This document shows, in pieces, positions 15,988 through 23,498 of a stretch of 31,313 bases of DNA. Below the pieces are notes generated by a model. The model saw only the letters and a list, made by a program, of their open reading frames with translations. It made no database searches and had not been told where the DNA came from. The stretch lies in NCBI GenBank assembly GCA_964556475.1, contig CAZKVU010000011.1:1-31313 (forward strand), written 5' to 3'. The stretch is from CAZKVU01 sp964556475 (GTDB taxonomy: Bacteria > Patescibacteriota > Microgenomatia > UBA1406 > HO2-37-13b). The first letter of the stretch is position 1. The number at the start of each line of letters is the position of its first letter. A program made the translations under genes and the position numbers.

Positions 15988-15996
15988 GAAATACAA

Positions 15997-16890
15997 TTAC
16001 ATATTTCTTAAAATCTTAATTCTCTCTTCGATCGGCGGGTGTGTGCTAAAGAGATTCGTGAACCAACTTCTCGCGCGTGTATTTGATTTAAATGGATTCG
16101 ATATATACATATGAGCTGTGGCTGTTGATGCATGTCTCATTGGTTGAGCAACAGACGAAATTTTCTCAAGTGCATCTGCTAATCCTCCAGGATTACGTGT
16201 TAATAATGCACCAGAAGCATCTGCCAGATATTCTCTTTTCCTTGATACGGCAAGTTGGATCAGTGTTGCAAGTAATGGCAGTATGAATAAAGAAAGAATA
16301 AATAAAATAGACTGAATTCCATTTTTACTTTCTCGATCGTCAGATCCTCTGCCCCACCACATACTCCGAGTCATAAAATCAACAGCATATGCAAGTGTTC
16401 CAACGAGGACTGTGACAATGGTCATAACAAGAATGTCATAGTTTCTAATATGCGACAATTCATGTGCGATAACTCCTTCAACTTCAGCTCGATCGAGCCT
16501 TGATAATAAACCAGTTGTGGCTGCAACAACAGCATGCTGTGGATTTCGTCCTGTTGCAAAAGCGTTTGGAACCGGATCATCAATAACGTACAATTTCGGC
16601 ATTGGAATGCCACTGGCGATACATAAATTTTCTGTTACGGTGTAGAAATTGAAATATTGTTTCTTATCGGCAGGTTTTGCTCCCGACATTGTCAAAACAA
16701 TTTTATCTGAGAAAAAAAAACTACTGATACCTGAGAAAACAGAAAAAGCAAAGCCCAAGATAAAATACGATCGAGGGTCACCAAAATATTGGCCTGCTAG
16801 ATAGAAAAAAAAGGATATAATTCCAATGAACAGAAAAATAATTAGATAGGTTTTGACCCTATTGCTCTGGATCTGCGAGTAAATATTCAT
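15997..16890 (-). CDS. htpX: HtpX-type membrane zinc metalloprotease
   Basis: The 297-residue protein belongs to peptidase family M48. The zinc site is HELSH (residues 143-147), and the third ligand is expected in the SRKREYLADASGA helix downstream. Two membrane helices lie near residues 14-34 and 41-60, and two more lie after the HExxH site (about 155-172 and 190-212). HtpX proteins degrade damaged membrane proteins during envelope stress. The gene starts 1 base after lemA, a common pairing, and 9 bases precede the nth start. No truncation is seen. Confidence 0.95.
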   Translation of the reverse strand: MNIYSQIQSNRVKTYLIIFLFIGIISFFFYLAGQYFGDPRSYFILGFAFSVFSGISSFFFSDKIVLTMSGAKPADKKQYFNFYTVTENLCIASGIPMPKLYVIDDPVPNAFATGRNPQHAVVAATTGLLSRLDRAEVEGVIAHELSHIRNYDILVMTIVTVLVGTLAYAVDFMTRSMWWGRGSDDRESKNGIQSILFILSLFILPLLATLIQLAVSRKREYLADASGALLTRNPGGLADALEKISSVAQPMRHASTATAHMYISNPFKSNTRARSWFTNLFSTHPPIEERIKILRNM

Positions 16891-16891
16891 G

Positions 16892-17443
16892 TTAGAACTT
16901 CACTTTGACATTTTCCCGCTCAGAAGGTGTAGCTTCAAAGAATTCCTCAGTCTTGAATCCAAATATATTTCCAATCATGTTGCTCGGAAAAACGCTTAAC
17001 TGAGTATTATAGTTCAAAACATTGCTGTTATAAAATTGACGAGAGTAAGCAATTTTGTCCTCTGTGTCCTCGAGTGCTCTTTGAAGTTCCAAGAAATTCT
17101 GATTTGCTTTTAAATCAGGATAGGCTTCTGCAACTGCGAACAGTGATTTAAGAGCATCGGTAATCATGTTGTTTGCCTCAGCTTTTTCAGACATTGACGA
17201 TGCACTCATTAAACTGCTTCGTGCTTTGGTAACATTCTCAAATACATCCTTCTCGTGTTTTGCGTATCCTTTAACAGTTTCAACAAGATTTGGAATCATG
17301 TCTATACGCCTTTTAAGTTGTACATCGATTCCTGAAAGTGCCTCCTTAATACGCAGTCTGAGTGTTTGTAAAGAGTTGTAAATGCCAATGATAAATAAAG
17401 CAATGGCTCCTAGAATGATAAGACCAATAATTAATGGACTCAT
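16892..17443 (-). CDS. lemA: LemA family membrane protein
   Basis: The 183-residue protein has an N-terminal membrane helix (residues 4-24), then a LemA helical domain with the typical RIKEALSGIDVQLKRRIDMIPNLVETVKGYAKHE stretch and a conserved C-terminal part (YNTQLSVFPSNMIGNIFGFK, then EFFEA). LemA proteins are often encoded beside M48 proteases such as HtpX; their exact role is unclear. It lies 18 bases after polX and 1 base before htpX. Confidence 0.94.
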   Translation of the reverse strand: MSPLIIGLIILGAIALFIIGIYNSLQTLRLRIKEALSGIDVQLKRRIDMIPNLVETVKGYAKHEKDVFENVTKARSSLMSASSMSEKAEANNMITDALKSLFAVAEAYPDLKANQNFLELQRALEDTEDKIAYSRQFYNSNVLNYNTQLSVFPSNMIGNIFGFKTEEFFEATPSERENVKVKF

Positions 17444-17461
17444 GGTTTGAATAATAAATTT

Positions 17462-19249
17462 TTAAGTGCTCAGCCACTTTTTAATCTCTGAAAATGGCTG
17501 TGTATTTATTATATCACTTTTTTCACACCAACCACGCCGTGCAACTGAAACACCATAGTGCATAAAATTCATGCCATCGATTGAATGTGCATCGGTATCA
17601 ATAACAAATTTATTACCCTTTTTCAGCGCAGTTCTGATAAGTAATTCAGGTAGATCCAAACGTGATGGTGCAGCGTTGATTTCTAGTGCTATTTTTCTCT
17701 TAGCACAATATTCGAAAATTGTATCCCAATCAGCCTGTATACCCTCGCGTTTACCGAGCATCCGTGCTGTTGGATGAGCAAAAACCTTGACTTTACTATG
17801 CGACAGGCCCTTAAGTATGCGCTGTGTCATTTGCTCGAGTGGTTGCTTAAATGAACTATGCACTGACACAATAACCATATCCACATACTCAAATGCTTCT
17901 TCAGGAAGGGCTAAAGCTCCATCCGGTAAAATATCAACTTCAAGTGAATTGATACAATGAAAATCAGTATGTTTTCTATTAAATGCGGCTATTGCTTCAT
18001 GTTTTGAACGTATGAGTTTTACTATTTCATCAACAGTATGATTGCTAACCGATGGATTATGTTCTGAAAAAGCAACATATGAATAGCCTAAATCCTTTGC
18101 CTTATCAACCATATGCGCAATTGAATCAGTTCCTGGATCATGTGATTCCTCAACATCAAAATTTGAATGAATGTGAAATTCACCCTTAATATCCGACAAT
18201 TCCACAAGGTCTGGTAGTTTTTTTTGCGCAGCTAGAGCAATTTCATCTGTACCCTCTCGCAGCTCAGGGGGTATCCATTCTAGTCCGAGAAAATTATAAA
18301 AGTCCTTTTCAGATGAAAACGAAAAATCAGTTGCTCTACCTTGCCCAGCTTTCTCCCTGCCCTTTTTGATACCGAATTCATTTAGTGAAAATCCTTTTCT
18401 AAGTGCATATTCACGAAGCCTGATATTATGAGCTTTACTACCAGTAAAATATTGCAGCATCGAGCCATATCGCTCCTTTTCAACAACTCTCAGATCGATT
18501 CGACGTCCTGCAGCATTTATAACTGAGGCTTTTTCATCACCACGGGCCTCAATAGATACCTTTTCAGGATACGCAACAAAATGTTCGATAATTTCTTCAG
18601 CATATTTCTTATCCGCAACAGCTACCACGTCAACATCTCCAATGGTCGCATTCATTCTTCGCAGGGACCCAAGAGTGTCGACTTCTTGAACGTGCGAATT
18701 CAGTAATAGATATTTCTTAACCTGCTCAGCCAAGGTAAATGCTACGGGTAATGACATTCTTTCTTCCTGATCTTTTCGGTTTTCATGAATTTCAAGTGCA
18801 TCAACAATATCCTTCTGTGATTTTTCACCGAAACCGTCCATTTCCGCGATTTTATTAAGTCGAGCAAGTTTCTTTATGTCACTCACGATCGTATTAACAT
18901 TACCTAAGTTAAATTGAGTTACGATCTTATACGCTTTTTTTGGGCCAACACCTGGCGCCTTCATTAATTCATAAACGGTTGCAGGAACTTTGGATAGTTG
19001 CTTCTCCAGATATGAACCATTTGGCTCTGTAAAATATTCTTGTAGATGTTGCTGCAACGATGGACCGATACCTTCAATATCTCCGAGTTTCCCAAGCTTC
19101 CACATTTCGTATACTTCCTGAGAGGAGCCTTCTACTGCATCGGCAGCTTTTTGATATGCAATTACTCTAAATCTATTTGCATCAGTAAGAATGAGTGCGG
19201 CTGCAGCTGATTTTAAAAGATGGACAATATCCTTGTTAGTATATGTCAT
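17462..19249 (-). CDS. polX: Family X DNA polymerase with PHP domain
   Basis: The 595-residue protein is a bacterial PolX for gap-filling repair synthesis. It has N-terminal helix-hairpin-helix motifs (IEGIGPS near 58-64, APGVGPKKAYKI near 98-109). The nucleotidyltransferase site has GSLRR at 194-198, D205 and D207 in GDVD, and D252 in RIDLRVV. A C-terminal PHP domain (EFHIHSNFD at 357-365, SEHNPS, and DTDAHS near the end) normally gives 3'-5' exonuclease or AP activity. It heads the polX-lemA-htpX-nth run. An extended -10 box ends 6 bases before the ATG. Confidence 0.96.
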   Translation of the reverse strand: MTYTNKDIVHLLKSAAAALILTDANRFRVIAYQKAADAVEGSSQEVYEMWKLGKLGDIEGIGPSLQQHLQEYFTEPNGSYLEKQLSKVPATVYELMKAPGVGPKKAYKIVTQFNLGNVNTIVSDIKKLARLNKIAEMDGFGEKSQKDIVDALEIHENRKDQEERMSLPVAFTLAEQVKKYLLLNSHVQEVDTLGSLRRMNATIGDVDVVAVADKKYAEEIIEHFVAYPEKVSIEARGDEKASVINAAGRRIDLRVVEKERYGSMLQYFTGSKAHNIRLREYALRKGFSLNEFGIKKGREKAGQGRATDFSFSSEKDFYNFLGLEWIPPELREGTDEIALAAQKKLPDLVELSDIKGEFHIHSNFDVEESHDPGTDSIAHMVDKAKDLGYSYVAFSEHNPSVSNHTVDEIVKLIRSKHEAIAAFNRKHTDFHCINSLEVDILPDGALALPEEAFEYVDMVIVSVHSSFKQPLEQMTQRILKGLSHSKVKVFAHPTARMLGKREGIQADWDTIFEYCAKRKIALEINAAPSRLDLPELLIRTALKKGNKFVIDTDAHSIDGMNFMHYGVSVARRGWCEKSDIINTQPFSEIKKWLST

Positions 19250-19255
19250 ATGAGT

Positions 19256-19261
19256 AGTATA
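19256..19261 (-). promoter_or_regulatory. -10 box directly before polX
   Basis: TATACT on the minus strand, preceded by TGA (extended -10), ends 6 bases before the polX ATG. The expected transcription start is therefore the A of the ATG, that is, a leaderless mRNA. No good -35 box is seen at 17 bases. Confidence 0.5.
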
Positions 19262-19321
19262 TCATCTGCTTCACGTTGTTCTGTTAGTGCGCTGCGATAT
19301 GATAATTCGGGCTGATCTGTC

Positions 19322-19350
19322 TTTACAAGGTGACTGGTCTCTGGTATAGT
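19322..19350 (+). promoter_or_regulatory. Promoter of tRNA-Asp
   Basis: TTTACA (19322-19327), 17 bases, then TATAGT (19345-19350) preceded by TGG (extended -10). The predicted start near 19357 leaves a leader of about 28 bases before the tRNA. Confidence 0.7.
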
Positions 19351-19384
19351 ACTATGTACCCATTTAGATAAGAATTGTTTAATT

Positions 19385-19458
19385 GGGGTCGTAGCTCAGC
19401 TGGTTAGAGCGCAGCCCTGTCAAGGCTGAGGTCGCGGGTTCGAGTCCCGTCGATCCCG
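19385..19458 (+). tRNA. tRNA-Asp (GTC)
   Basis: A 74-base cloverleaf. The acceptor GGGGTCG pairs with CGATCCC, the D stem is GCTC/GAGC, and the anticodon stem CAGCC/GGCTG encloses loop CTGTCAA with anticodon GTC. The T arm GCGGG/CCCGT encloses TTCGAGT. The discriminator is G, as expected for Asp. The CCA end is not encoded (the next bases are CAT). Confidence 0.97.
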
Positions 19459-19588
19459 CATTTAGATCCTCCAATTGGTGTATCCCCACTTAACTGCTTT
19501 TATTAAATCTCACACAATATCAGTATCATTAAATTAATAGAAAATACTATCTCTTTTCACACGCACCATTTTGTCTACTTTTGATATA

Positions 19589-19617
19589 TTGCATTGGCCT
19601 TTATAAATGTCTATAAT
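19589..19617 (+). promoter_or_regulatory. Promoter of the LysM gene
   Basis: TTGCAT (19589-19594), 17 bases, then a consensus TATAAT (19612-19617). The predicted start near 19624 gives a leader of about 25 bases that contains the strong Shine-Dalgarno sequence. This also rules out the in-frame ATG at 19607 as the start. Confidence 0.75.
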
Positions 19618-19633
19618 GCCTGAAAGTGAGGCG

Positions 19634-19643
19634 AAAGGAGGTG
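19634..19643 (+). promoter_or_regulatory. Perfect Shine-Dalgarno sequence for the LysM gene
   Basis: AAAGGAGGTG lies 5 bases before the ATG at 19649 and fixes that start. Together with the one at atpE it is one of only two such strong sites noticed in the window. Confidence 0.9.
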
Positions 19644-19648
19644 TACTT

Positions 19649-20245
19649 ATGACAAACAAAAACGAAACCTATCAGGATCAGCTAATCGAAAAAATCCGTG
19701 AAAACTATCTTTCAATTGCTCTTGGATTACTTGTGCTTTTAGTTGCTGTTAGCATTGTGTTTAGGGCCAATGACAGCATGACCCAAAAGAAGTCAGAGGA
19801 AGCAGCAGAGAAAACTACAGAAACGGAATATGTCGTTAAAAAGGGTGAATCTGTATCGAGTATTGCCCGTGACCAATTGGGATCAATGGATTACACTGAG
19901 GAAATTGTAAAAGCAAACAAGCTTGAAAATCCGGAAAAAATTGAAGTCGGTCAAAAACTTATCCTTCCAGATGTTACCTCTGAAACAAGTGGCAAGTCGC
20001 AAGGAACTCCTGCACCAACAACTGTTGCTGCAAAAGGAGATCTCAATGGCGCTGGAGTAACAACAACTGCCCCTGGAGCAAAAATAACTGGTAATACCTA
20101 TACCGTTCAAAAAGGCGATACGCTATTTAACATAACTGTACGAGCATATAATAACAGCAGAATGATGTGGACAATCATGAAAGTTAACCATATCAGGAAC
20201 TCTAATTATATCCAGGCAGGAATGACATTGACATTACCCCGCTAG
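19649..20245 (+). CDS. Membrane-anchored protein with two LysM domains
   Basis: The 198-residue protein has a short cytoplasmic N-terminus, one membrane helix (about residues 20-38), and two LysM domains (about 60-107, YVVKKGESVSSIA to LILP; and 150-197, YTVQKGDTLFNIT to LTLP). A Ser/Thr/Ala/Gly-rich linker joins them. LysM domains bind N-acetylglucosamine polymers such as peptidoglycan, so this is probably a cell-wall-binding surface protein. No catalytic domain is present. The consensus -10 box and the perfect Shine-Dalgarno sequence suggest high expression. It lies between tRNA-Asp and tRNA-Gly. Confidence 0.92.
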   Translation: MTNKNETYQDQLIEKIRENYLSIALGLLVLLVAVSIVFRANDSMTQKKSEEAAEKTTETEYVVKKGESVSSIARDQLGSMDYTEEIVKANKLENPEKIEVGQKLILPDVTSETSGKSQGTPAPTTVAAKGDLNGAGVTTTAPGAKITGNTYTVQKGDTLFNITVRAYNNSRMMWTIMKVNHIRNSNYIQAGMTLTLPR

Positions 20246-20246
20246 G

Positions 20247-20276
20247 TGGACACGCAACACCTTCGGGTGATACAAT
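20247..20276 (+). promoter_or_regulatory. Promoter of tRNA-Gly
   Basis: TGGACA (20247-20252), 18 bases, then TACAAT (20271-20276) preceded by TGA (extended -10). The predicted start near 20283 is only about 6 bases before the tRNA 5' end. Confidence 0.6.
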
Positions 20277-20288
20277 ACGTGATGCCTA

Positions 20289-20361
20289 GCGGTGGTAGTT
20301 CAGTGGCTAGAATGTCTCCTTCCCAAGGAGAAGGTCGCCGGTTCGAATCCGGTCCACCGCT
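20289..20361 (+). tRNA. tRNA-Gly (CCC)
   Basis: A 73-base cloverleaf. The acceptor GCGGTGG pairs with CCACCGC, and the anticodon stem TCTCC/GGAGA encloses loop TTCCCAA with anticodon CCC. The T arm GCCGG/CCGGT encloses TTCGAAT. The discriminator is T, as expected for bacterial Gly. No CCA is encoded. Confidence 0.97.
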
Positions 20362-20392
20362 CATAATAAGCTCCTAAAAATACTCTATCAAG

Positions 20393-20398
20393 TATACT
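20393..20398 (+). promoter_or_regulatory. -10 box directly before the GNAT gene
   Basis: TATACT ends 7 bases before the ATG at 20406, which points to a leaderless or nearly leaderless mRNA. No convincing -35 box is present. Confidence 0.4.
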
Positions 20399-20405
20399 AG
20401 TGTCT

Positions 20406-20831
20406 ATGGTGATTAGATTATCACAAGAAAATGACTACGACCAGCTTATTCTTCTCTATAATAAATTTGTTGGCGAAGACCGTTATTCACGTAAAGATGC
20501 TGACTCATTTCTGCGTGTTCTCAAAAATCCAAACAACTTTGTCTTCGTCGCAGATGATGAAGGTATTCTTGCAGGATTTGCTTCGTTCTCAGTTCGTGAC
20601 GTTGTCCGATATTCACAGCCTATTGCCGAACTTGATGAAATATTTGTTGATGACAACTACAGAAAGCAAGGAGTTGGAAAAAAACTTATGCTGAAAGTTG
20701 AGGAACAAGCTCGAAAAATGAACTGCTACCGATTATATATCGAATCTCACTATGATCATGCAGGAGCTCACTTATTCTATGCAGGCCTGGAATACACAAA
20801 CTACGGTTACCACTTCGTGAAAAACTTATAG
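20406..20831 (+). CDS. GNAT family N-acetyltransferase
   Basis: The 141-residue protein has the GNAT fold pattern: a beta4 strand ending in ELDEIFVDDNY, then the acetyl-CoA pyrophosphate loop RKQGVGKKL, then a C-terminal part HLFYAGLEYTNYGYHF. It transfers an acetyl group to an unknown amine. The ATG at 20406 is chosen over an in-frame GTG at 20400, because a -10 box ends 7 bases before it. The 3' end overlaps the convergent RTX gene by 6 bases. The substrate cannot be read from the sequence. Confidence 0.88.
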   Translation: MVIRLSQENDYDQLILLYNKFVGEDRYSRKDADSFLRVLKNPNNFVFVADDEGILAGFASFSVRDVVRYSQPIAELDEIFVDDNYRKQGVGKKLMLKVEEQARKMNCYRLYIESHYDHAGAHLFYAGLEYTNYGYHFVKNL

Positions 20832-21803
20832 CTCACATGAGCTTTCAAGACCACTCGTACAATTATCCACGCCATTGCCGCCATTAAGAATATTTGTTCC
20901 TTCGCCGCCGTTTAGCATGTCATTTCCATTCCCGCCGAACAGAATGTCAAGACCAAGTTCTCCCCATAGACTATCCGTACCATTATCACCGTAGATTATA
21001 TCGTTGCCTGCACCCCCATACAGAGAGTCAGTTCCATTTCCACCATAAAGCATGTCATTACCTTCCTCACCTTTGATCACGTCGTCGGCATTCTCACCTT
21101 TGAGGATGTCATCACCCTTTCCACCAATCACGCAATCATTACCACTATCAGCGTTAATAATGTCATTTCCTTCAAATCCGAGAATAAGGTCACTACCGCT
21201 TGTGCCATTAAGTGTCTCGCTGTTTTGAGTTCCATAAACAATGTTTGTGTAACTAACTGTGGCACACTCAACTGGCAAATTGAAGAATATACCAACATGT
21301 AAATTAAAACTCACTGATGCATTTTGAAATTCATTGCCTGAATTTGTTGGCATTGAAACCACGATTGAATAGTTTGCTGTCCCATTTGATGGTATATGTG
21401 TCAAAAACAAACCGCCTCCAGTTGATGAATCATTAAAAAATTGTTGAAGAGTACGCACTCCTGTTGCACTTGTACCACCATAAATATCTGTCATCCCGCT
21501 CCGAATAACTACTTCAAGTCCTTGAGCAAGATTCCCTGACTGTAAAACCGAATCTGCTCGGACTCCAACTGGCCGTGAAATAGTGGCGTCATTATGAACG
21601 CTGATTGACTTTGAAACAAAATCTCCTGGTGCCATATTCTCGATTCCAAAAATCGGATTTCCATCAGGAACACCCCAATTAACCGTTAAGTCCCCGACTG
21701 CTTGTACAGAATTATTCCTGAATTGATTAAAGCCTCCATTCGTTTGAACGATAAGTCCCACAATAATGAGTACTGTAATAAGTCGTGCTATTCTTTTTTT
21801 CAT
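20826..21803 (-). CDS. Secreted protein with RTX calcium-binding repeats
   Basis: The 325-residue protein begins with a Sec-type signal (KKRIARLITVLIIVGLIVQ). A beta-rich domain follows (about residues 35-175, with VNWG, NMAPGDFVSKSISVHND and SFNLHVG motifs), resembling TasA/camelysin-like or other WxL-like surface domains. Twelve RTX nonapeptides (203-310) then end in a short Cys-containing tail. RTX repeats fold into a calcium-stabilised beta roll. Most RTX proteins use type I secretion without a signal peptide, so the N-terminal signal here is notable. It is the third gene of the surface operon and starts within the upstream stop (ATGA overlap). Confidence 0.85.
   Translation of the reverse strand: MKKRIARLITVLIIVGLIVQTNGGFNQFRNNSVQAVGDLTVNWGVPDGNPIFGIENMAPGDFVSKSISVHNDATISRPVGVRADSVLQSGNLAQGLEVVIRSGMTDIYGGTSATGVRTLQQFFNDSSTGGGLFLTHIPSNGTANYSIVVSMPTNSGNEFQNASVSFNLHVGIFFNLPVECATVSYTNIVYGTQNSETLNGTSGSDLILGFEGNDIINADSGNDCVIGGKGDDILKGENADDVIKGEEGNDMLYGGNGTDSLYGGAGNDIIYGDNGTDSLWGELGLDILFGGNGNDMLNGGEGTNILNGGNGVDNCTSGLESSCEL
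20874..21197 (-). repeat. Twelve tandem RTX nonapeptide repeats
   Basis: In-frame 27-base units encode twelve consecutive nonapeptides of the type G-x-D-x-L-x-G-G-x (for example GNDMLYGGN, GTDSLYGGA, GNDIIYGDN). The register is unbroken, and the copies differ enough at the DNA level to suggest an old array. Confidence 0.9.
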
Positions 21804-22582
21804 TGTCCTGGGTTTGGTGGATTGTTAACTATGAAATCATTTGCCGAATCTGTGTCATGATTAAGCGGTGATCTGCCAAGTGATGTTCCGGTAGCTGGTT
21901 CGGGGCAGGTAAATCCACATCCTGAAGCAAATCCTGCCGTATTTGAACCCCAACTCATACTGTCTATTGTAGGGAAAATAAGGCGAAGGTATATTGTACC
22001 TCCCGAGCTTGAAAGTCCATCAAATATTGTGCCGTCTGCGACAGTGTGGAATAAAGTTCCAGAAGGAACATCCGTCCAAACTGCCCTGAATTCTGACTCG
22101 GTTGCACCGGTAACAATAAGGAATGCGCCTGCTGGGAGAGTTCCACTGAAATTCTCCTGACCAGATCCGTTGAAAATGTGCCAATCTGTCAGATCAACAT
22201 CTACAGCGGTCGGATTATGAATTTCAACAAATTCACCTCTGCTTGAACCGCCATCGCCTGCAATTTGCTGATCCAGGTTTGGATCAATTAACACTTCGCT
22301 AACAACAAGATGCTGGACAGGGGTTGGGGTTGGTGTTGATGTTGGAATCGGTGTCTCAGTTGGTGTAGCTGAAGGTTCAGGCGTTGGCGATGCTGTTGGT
22401 GTTGCTGTTGCAAAGACTGCTATTGCTTGAAATGTGTTCCCTGTCGATTGTTTTTCATCACTGAAAAATGCCATAGCTGACTGCATCGTCACCATCGAGA
22501 AAATAAAAAGAAACAGAAATCCAGTGATAATTTTGCTGTTTTTGTGTTCCTGATTGTTTTCTATATTATTGTAAACTTCCAT
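21800..22582 (-). CDS. Secreted lamin-tail-domain protein with Pro/Thr linker
   Basis: The 260-residue protein has a membrane/signal segment (residues 17-39) ending in AFFSDEKQSTGNTFQA, the pattern of SipW-dependent signal peptides. A Thr/Pro/Ser linker (about 58-90) follows, then a lamin tail domain (about 91-255: LVVSEVLIDP, GEFVEIHNPTAVDVDLTDWHI, LPAGAFLIV). Bacterial lamin tail domains are extracellular and often linked to cell-surface or nuclease proteins; the role here is unknown. The ATG at 22582 is chosen because it lies 1 base after the upstream stop and directly precedes a normal signal sequence. It overlaps the RTX gene by 4 bases. Confidence 0.88.
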   Translation of the reverse strand: MEVYNNIENNQEHKNSKIITGFLFLFIFSMVTMQSAMAFFSDEKQSTGNTFQAIAVFATATPTASPTPEPSATPTETPIPTSTPTPTPVQHLVVSEVLIDPNLDQQIAGDGGSSRGEFVEIHNPTAVDVDLTDWHIFNGSGQENFSGTLPAGAFLIVTGATESEFRAVWTDVPSGTLFHTVADGTIFDGLSSSGGTIYLRLIFPTIDSMSWGSNTAGFASGCGFTCPEPATGTSLGRSPLNHDTDSANDFIVNNPPNPGQ

Positions 22583-22583
22583 G

Positions 22584-23219
22584 TTATTGTGAGTTATCCT
22601 GGTTAAGTTCAACATTAAATGTCGAGGTGATGCTGTCTGATTGAATTTCCAACGGCACATTCTCATCCAGACATACATCCATAATTAATTCATGATTAAC
22701 ATCTATATCGGTTAGTGCCAAATTGTCCAATCCGCCTGTTGAATGGGCAAAATCATACAGATCTGGATATAGATTTCCATTCAAATCAGACACTTGACTG
22801 AGCACCGAATTCCCATCATAACTTAGTGAATTAATTTTTAAATATGAATCCATATCAGGAGATGCATTATTTTCTTGATCGTCTACGGAATTACTTAAGG
22901 TTATTTGCACATGATCTGCTTGAATTGAACCAGAATTCTTGATGAGTAGCGATTGATTACCAGTACATGTTCCTGGGCCAACTATTCCTCCGAAACTTGC
23001 ATCAACAGAAGCCTGACTTGTTTGATTATCGTCACTTAATAGCAATGAGATGTTCCCCGTTTGTATTGAATTATCTAAGGATGAACCACTTGTACTAAAA
23101 TAAGCAAAAGTTGTTCCAGTCAAAAGAGCGAACATAACACCAAAAGATGCTATGCTCAGCAGAATTTTGTATGCACTAATTGTAATAGTATATTTTGTAT
23201 CTTTCATTCGGAGACCCAT
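22584..23219 (-). CDS. TasA/camelysin-like secreted protein
   Basis: The 211-residue protein has a signal segment (about residues 16-38) followed by FAYFSTSGSSLDNSIQTGNISLLLSDD. This AYFS-(x)n-TGNI pattern is typical of TasA/camelysin (SipW-cleaved) surface proteins, which in Bacillus form fibres. The mature part is Ser/Asn/Asp-rich and beta-like, with two cysteines that could pair. It is first in the three-gene surface operon behind a strong promoter. An alternative ATG at 23207 would shorten it by four residues; neither has a Shine-Dalgarno sequence. No SipW peptidase gene is in the window. Confidence 0.8.
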   Translation of the reverse strand: MGLRMKDTKYTITISAYKILLSIASFGVMFALLTGTTFAYFSTSGSSLDNSIQTGNISLLLSDDNQTSQASVDASFGGIVGPGTCTGNQSLLIKNSGSIQADHVQITLSNSVDDQENNASPDMDSYLKINSLSYDGNSVLSQVSDLNGNLYPDLYDFAHSTGGLDNLALTDIDVNHELIMDVCLDENVPLEIQSDSITSTFNVELNQDNSQ

Positions 23220-23242
23220 CCAAAATTATTAAGATTTGATAC

Positions 23243-23271
23243 TTTATATAAAAGTAACTAAACGATGTCAA
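23243..23271 (-). promoter_or_regulatory. Promoter of the surface-protein operon
   Basis: On the minus strand a consensus TTGACA (23266-23271) and TATAAA (23243-23248) are separated by 17 bases. The predicted start near 23236 gives a leader of 17-29 bases. It is among the best sigma-70-like matches in the window. Confidence 0.8.
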
Positions 23272-23281
23272 CTATATCTTA

Positions 23282-23419
23282 ATGGATCAAAAGACTACAT
23301 CAATATTTAATGAAAATACCCGTCGGCCAGCACCTTGCTCAAATGATCTCAGGTTGATACAAAAGTCCATACCAGAAATGGGCCTTCATATCGATCTGCA
23401 GATTATTAAAAATAAGTAA
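23282..23419 (+). CDS. Possible small protein of 45 residues
   Basis: An ATG-to-TAA frame encodes MDQKTTSIFNENTRRPAPC and continues to KNK. It lies in the otherwise empty space between the surface operon and an acetyltransferase gene. It has no membrane segment, no recognised motif and no Shine-Dalgarno sequence. A frame of this length can occur by chance, so this is only a candidate. Confidence 0.2.
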   Translation: MDQKTTSIFNENTRRPAPCSNDLRLIQKSIPEMGLHIDLQIIKNK

Positions 23420-23461
23420 CCTATATTATTTTATCCATCATATTCCCTACAGTCGTGAATA

Positions 23462-23490
23462 TTGTAGTGACTAATTGCTAATGTTAAAAT
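23462..23490 (+). promoter_or_regulatory. Promoter directly before an acetyltransferase gene
   Basis: TTGTAG (23462-23467), 17 bases, then TAAAAT (23485-23490) preceded by TGT (extended -10). It ends 8 bases before the ATG at 23499, which suggests a nearly leaderless mRNA and supports that start. Confidence 0.45.
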
Positions 23491-23498
23491 ACACATGT

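Noticed and set aside
15988..15996. TTG start for nth at 15996
   Set aside because: It adds three residues and touches the htpX stop; the ATG at 15987 is the better start.
19607..19648. Upstream ATG of the LysM gene
   Set aside because: It lies upstream of the -10 box, and the perfect Shine-Dalgarno sequence points to the ATG at 19649.
20258..20269. CACC-TTCG-GGTG hairpin after the LysM gene as a terminator
   Set aside because: The stem has only four pairs and no T-tract follows. It lies in the promoter spacer of tRNA-Gly.
20874..21197. The regular 27-base units as a CRISPR or satellite array
   Set aside because: They are in-frame RTX nonapeptide codons with no spacers.
22583..22678. Longer N-terminus of the lamin-tail protein
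   Set aside because: The extra residues are a shadow of the upstream TasA-like gene, and the signal sequence starts at the ATG at 22582.
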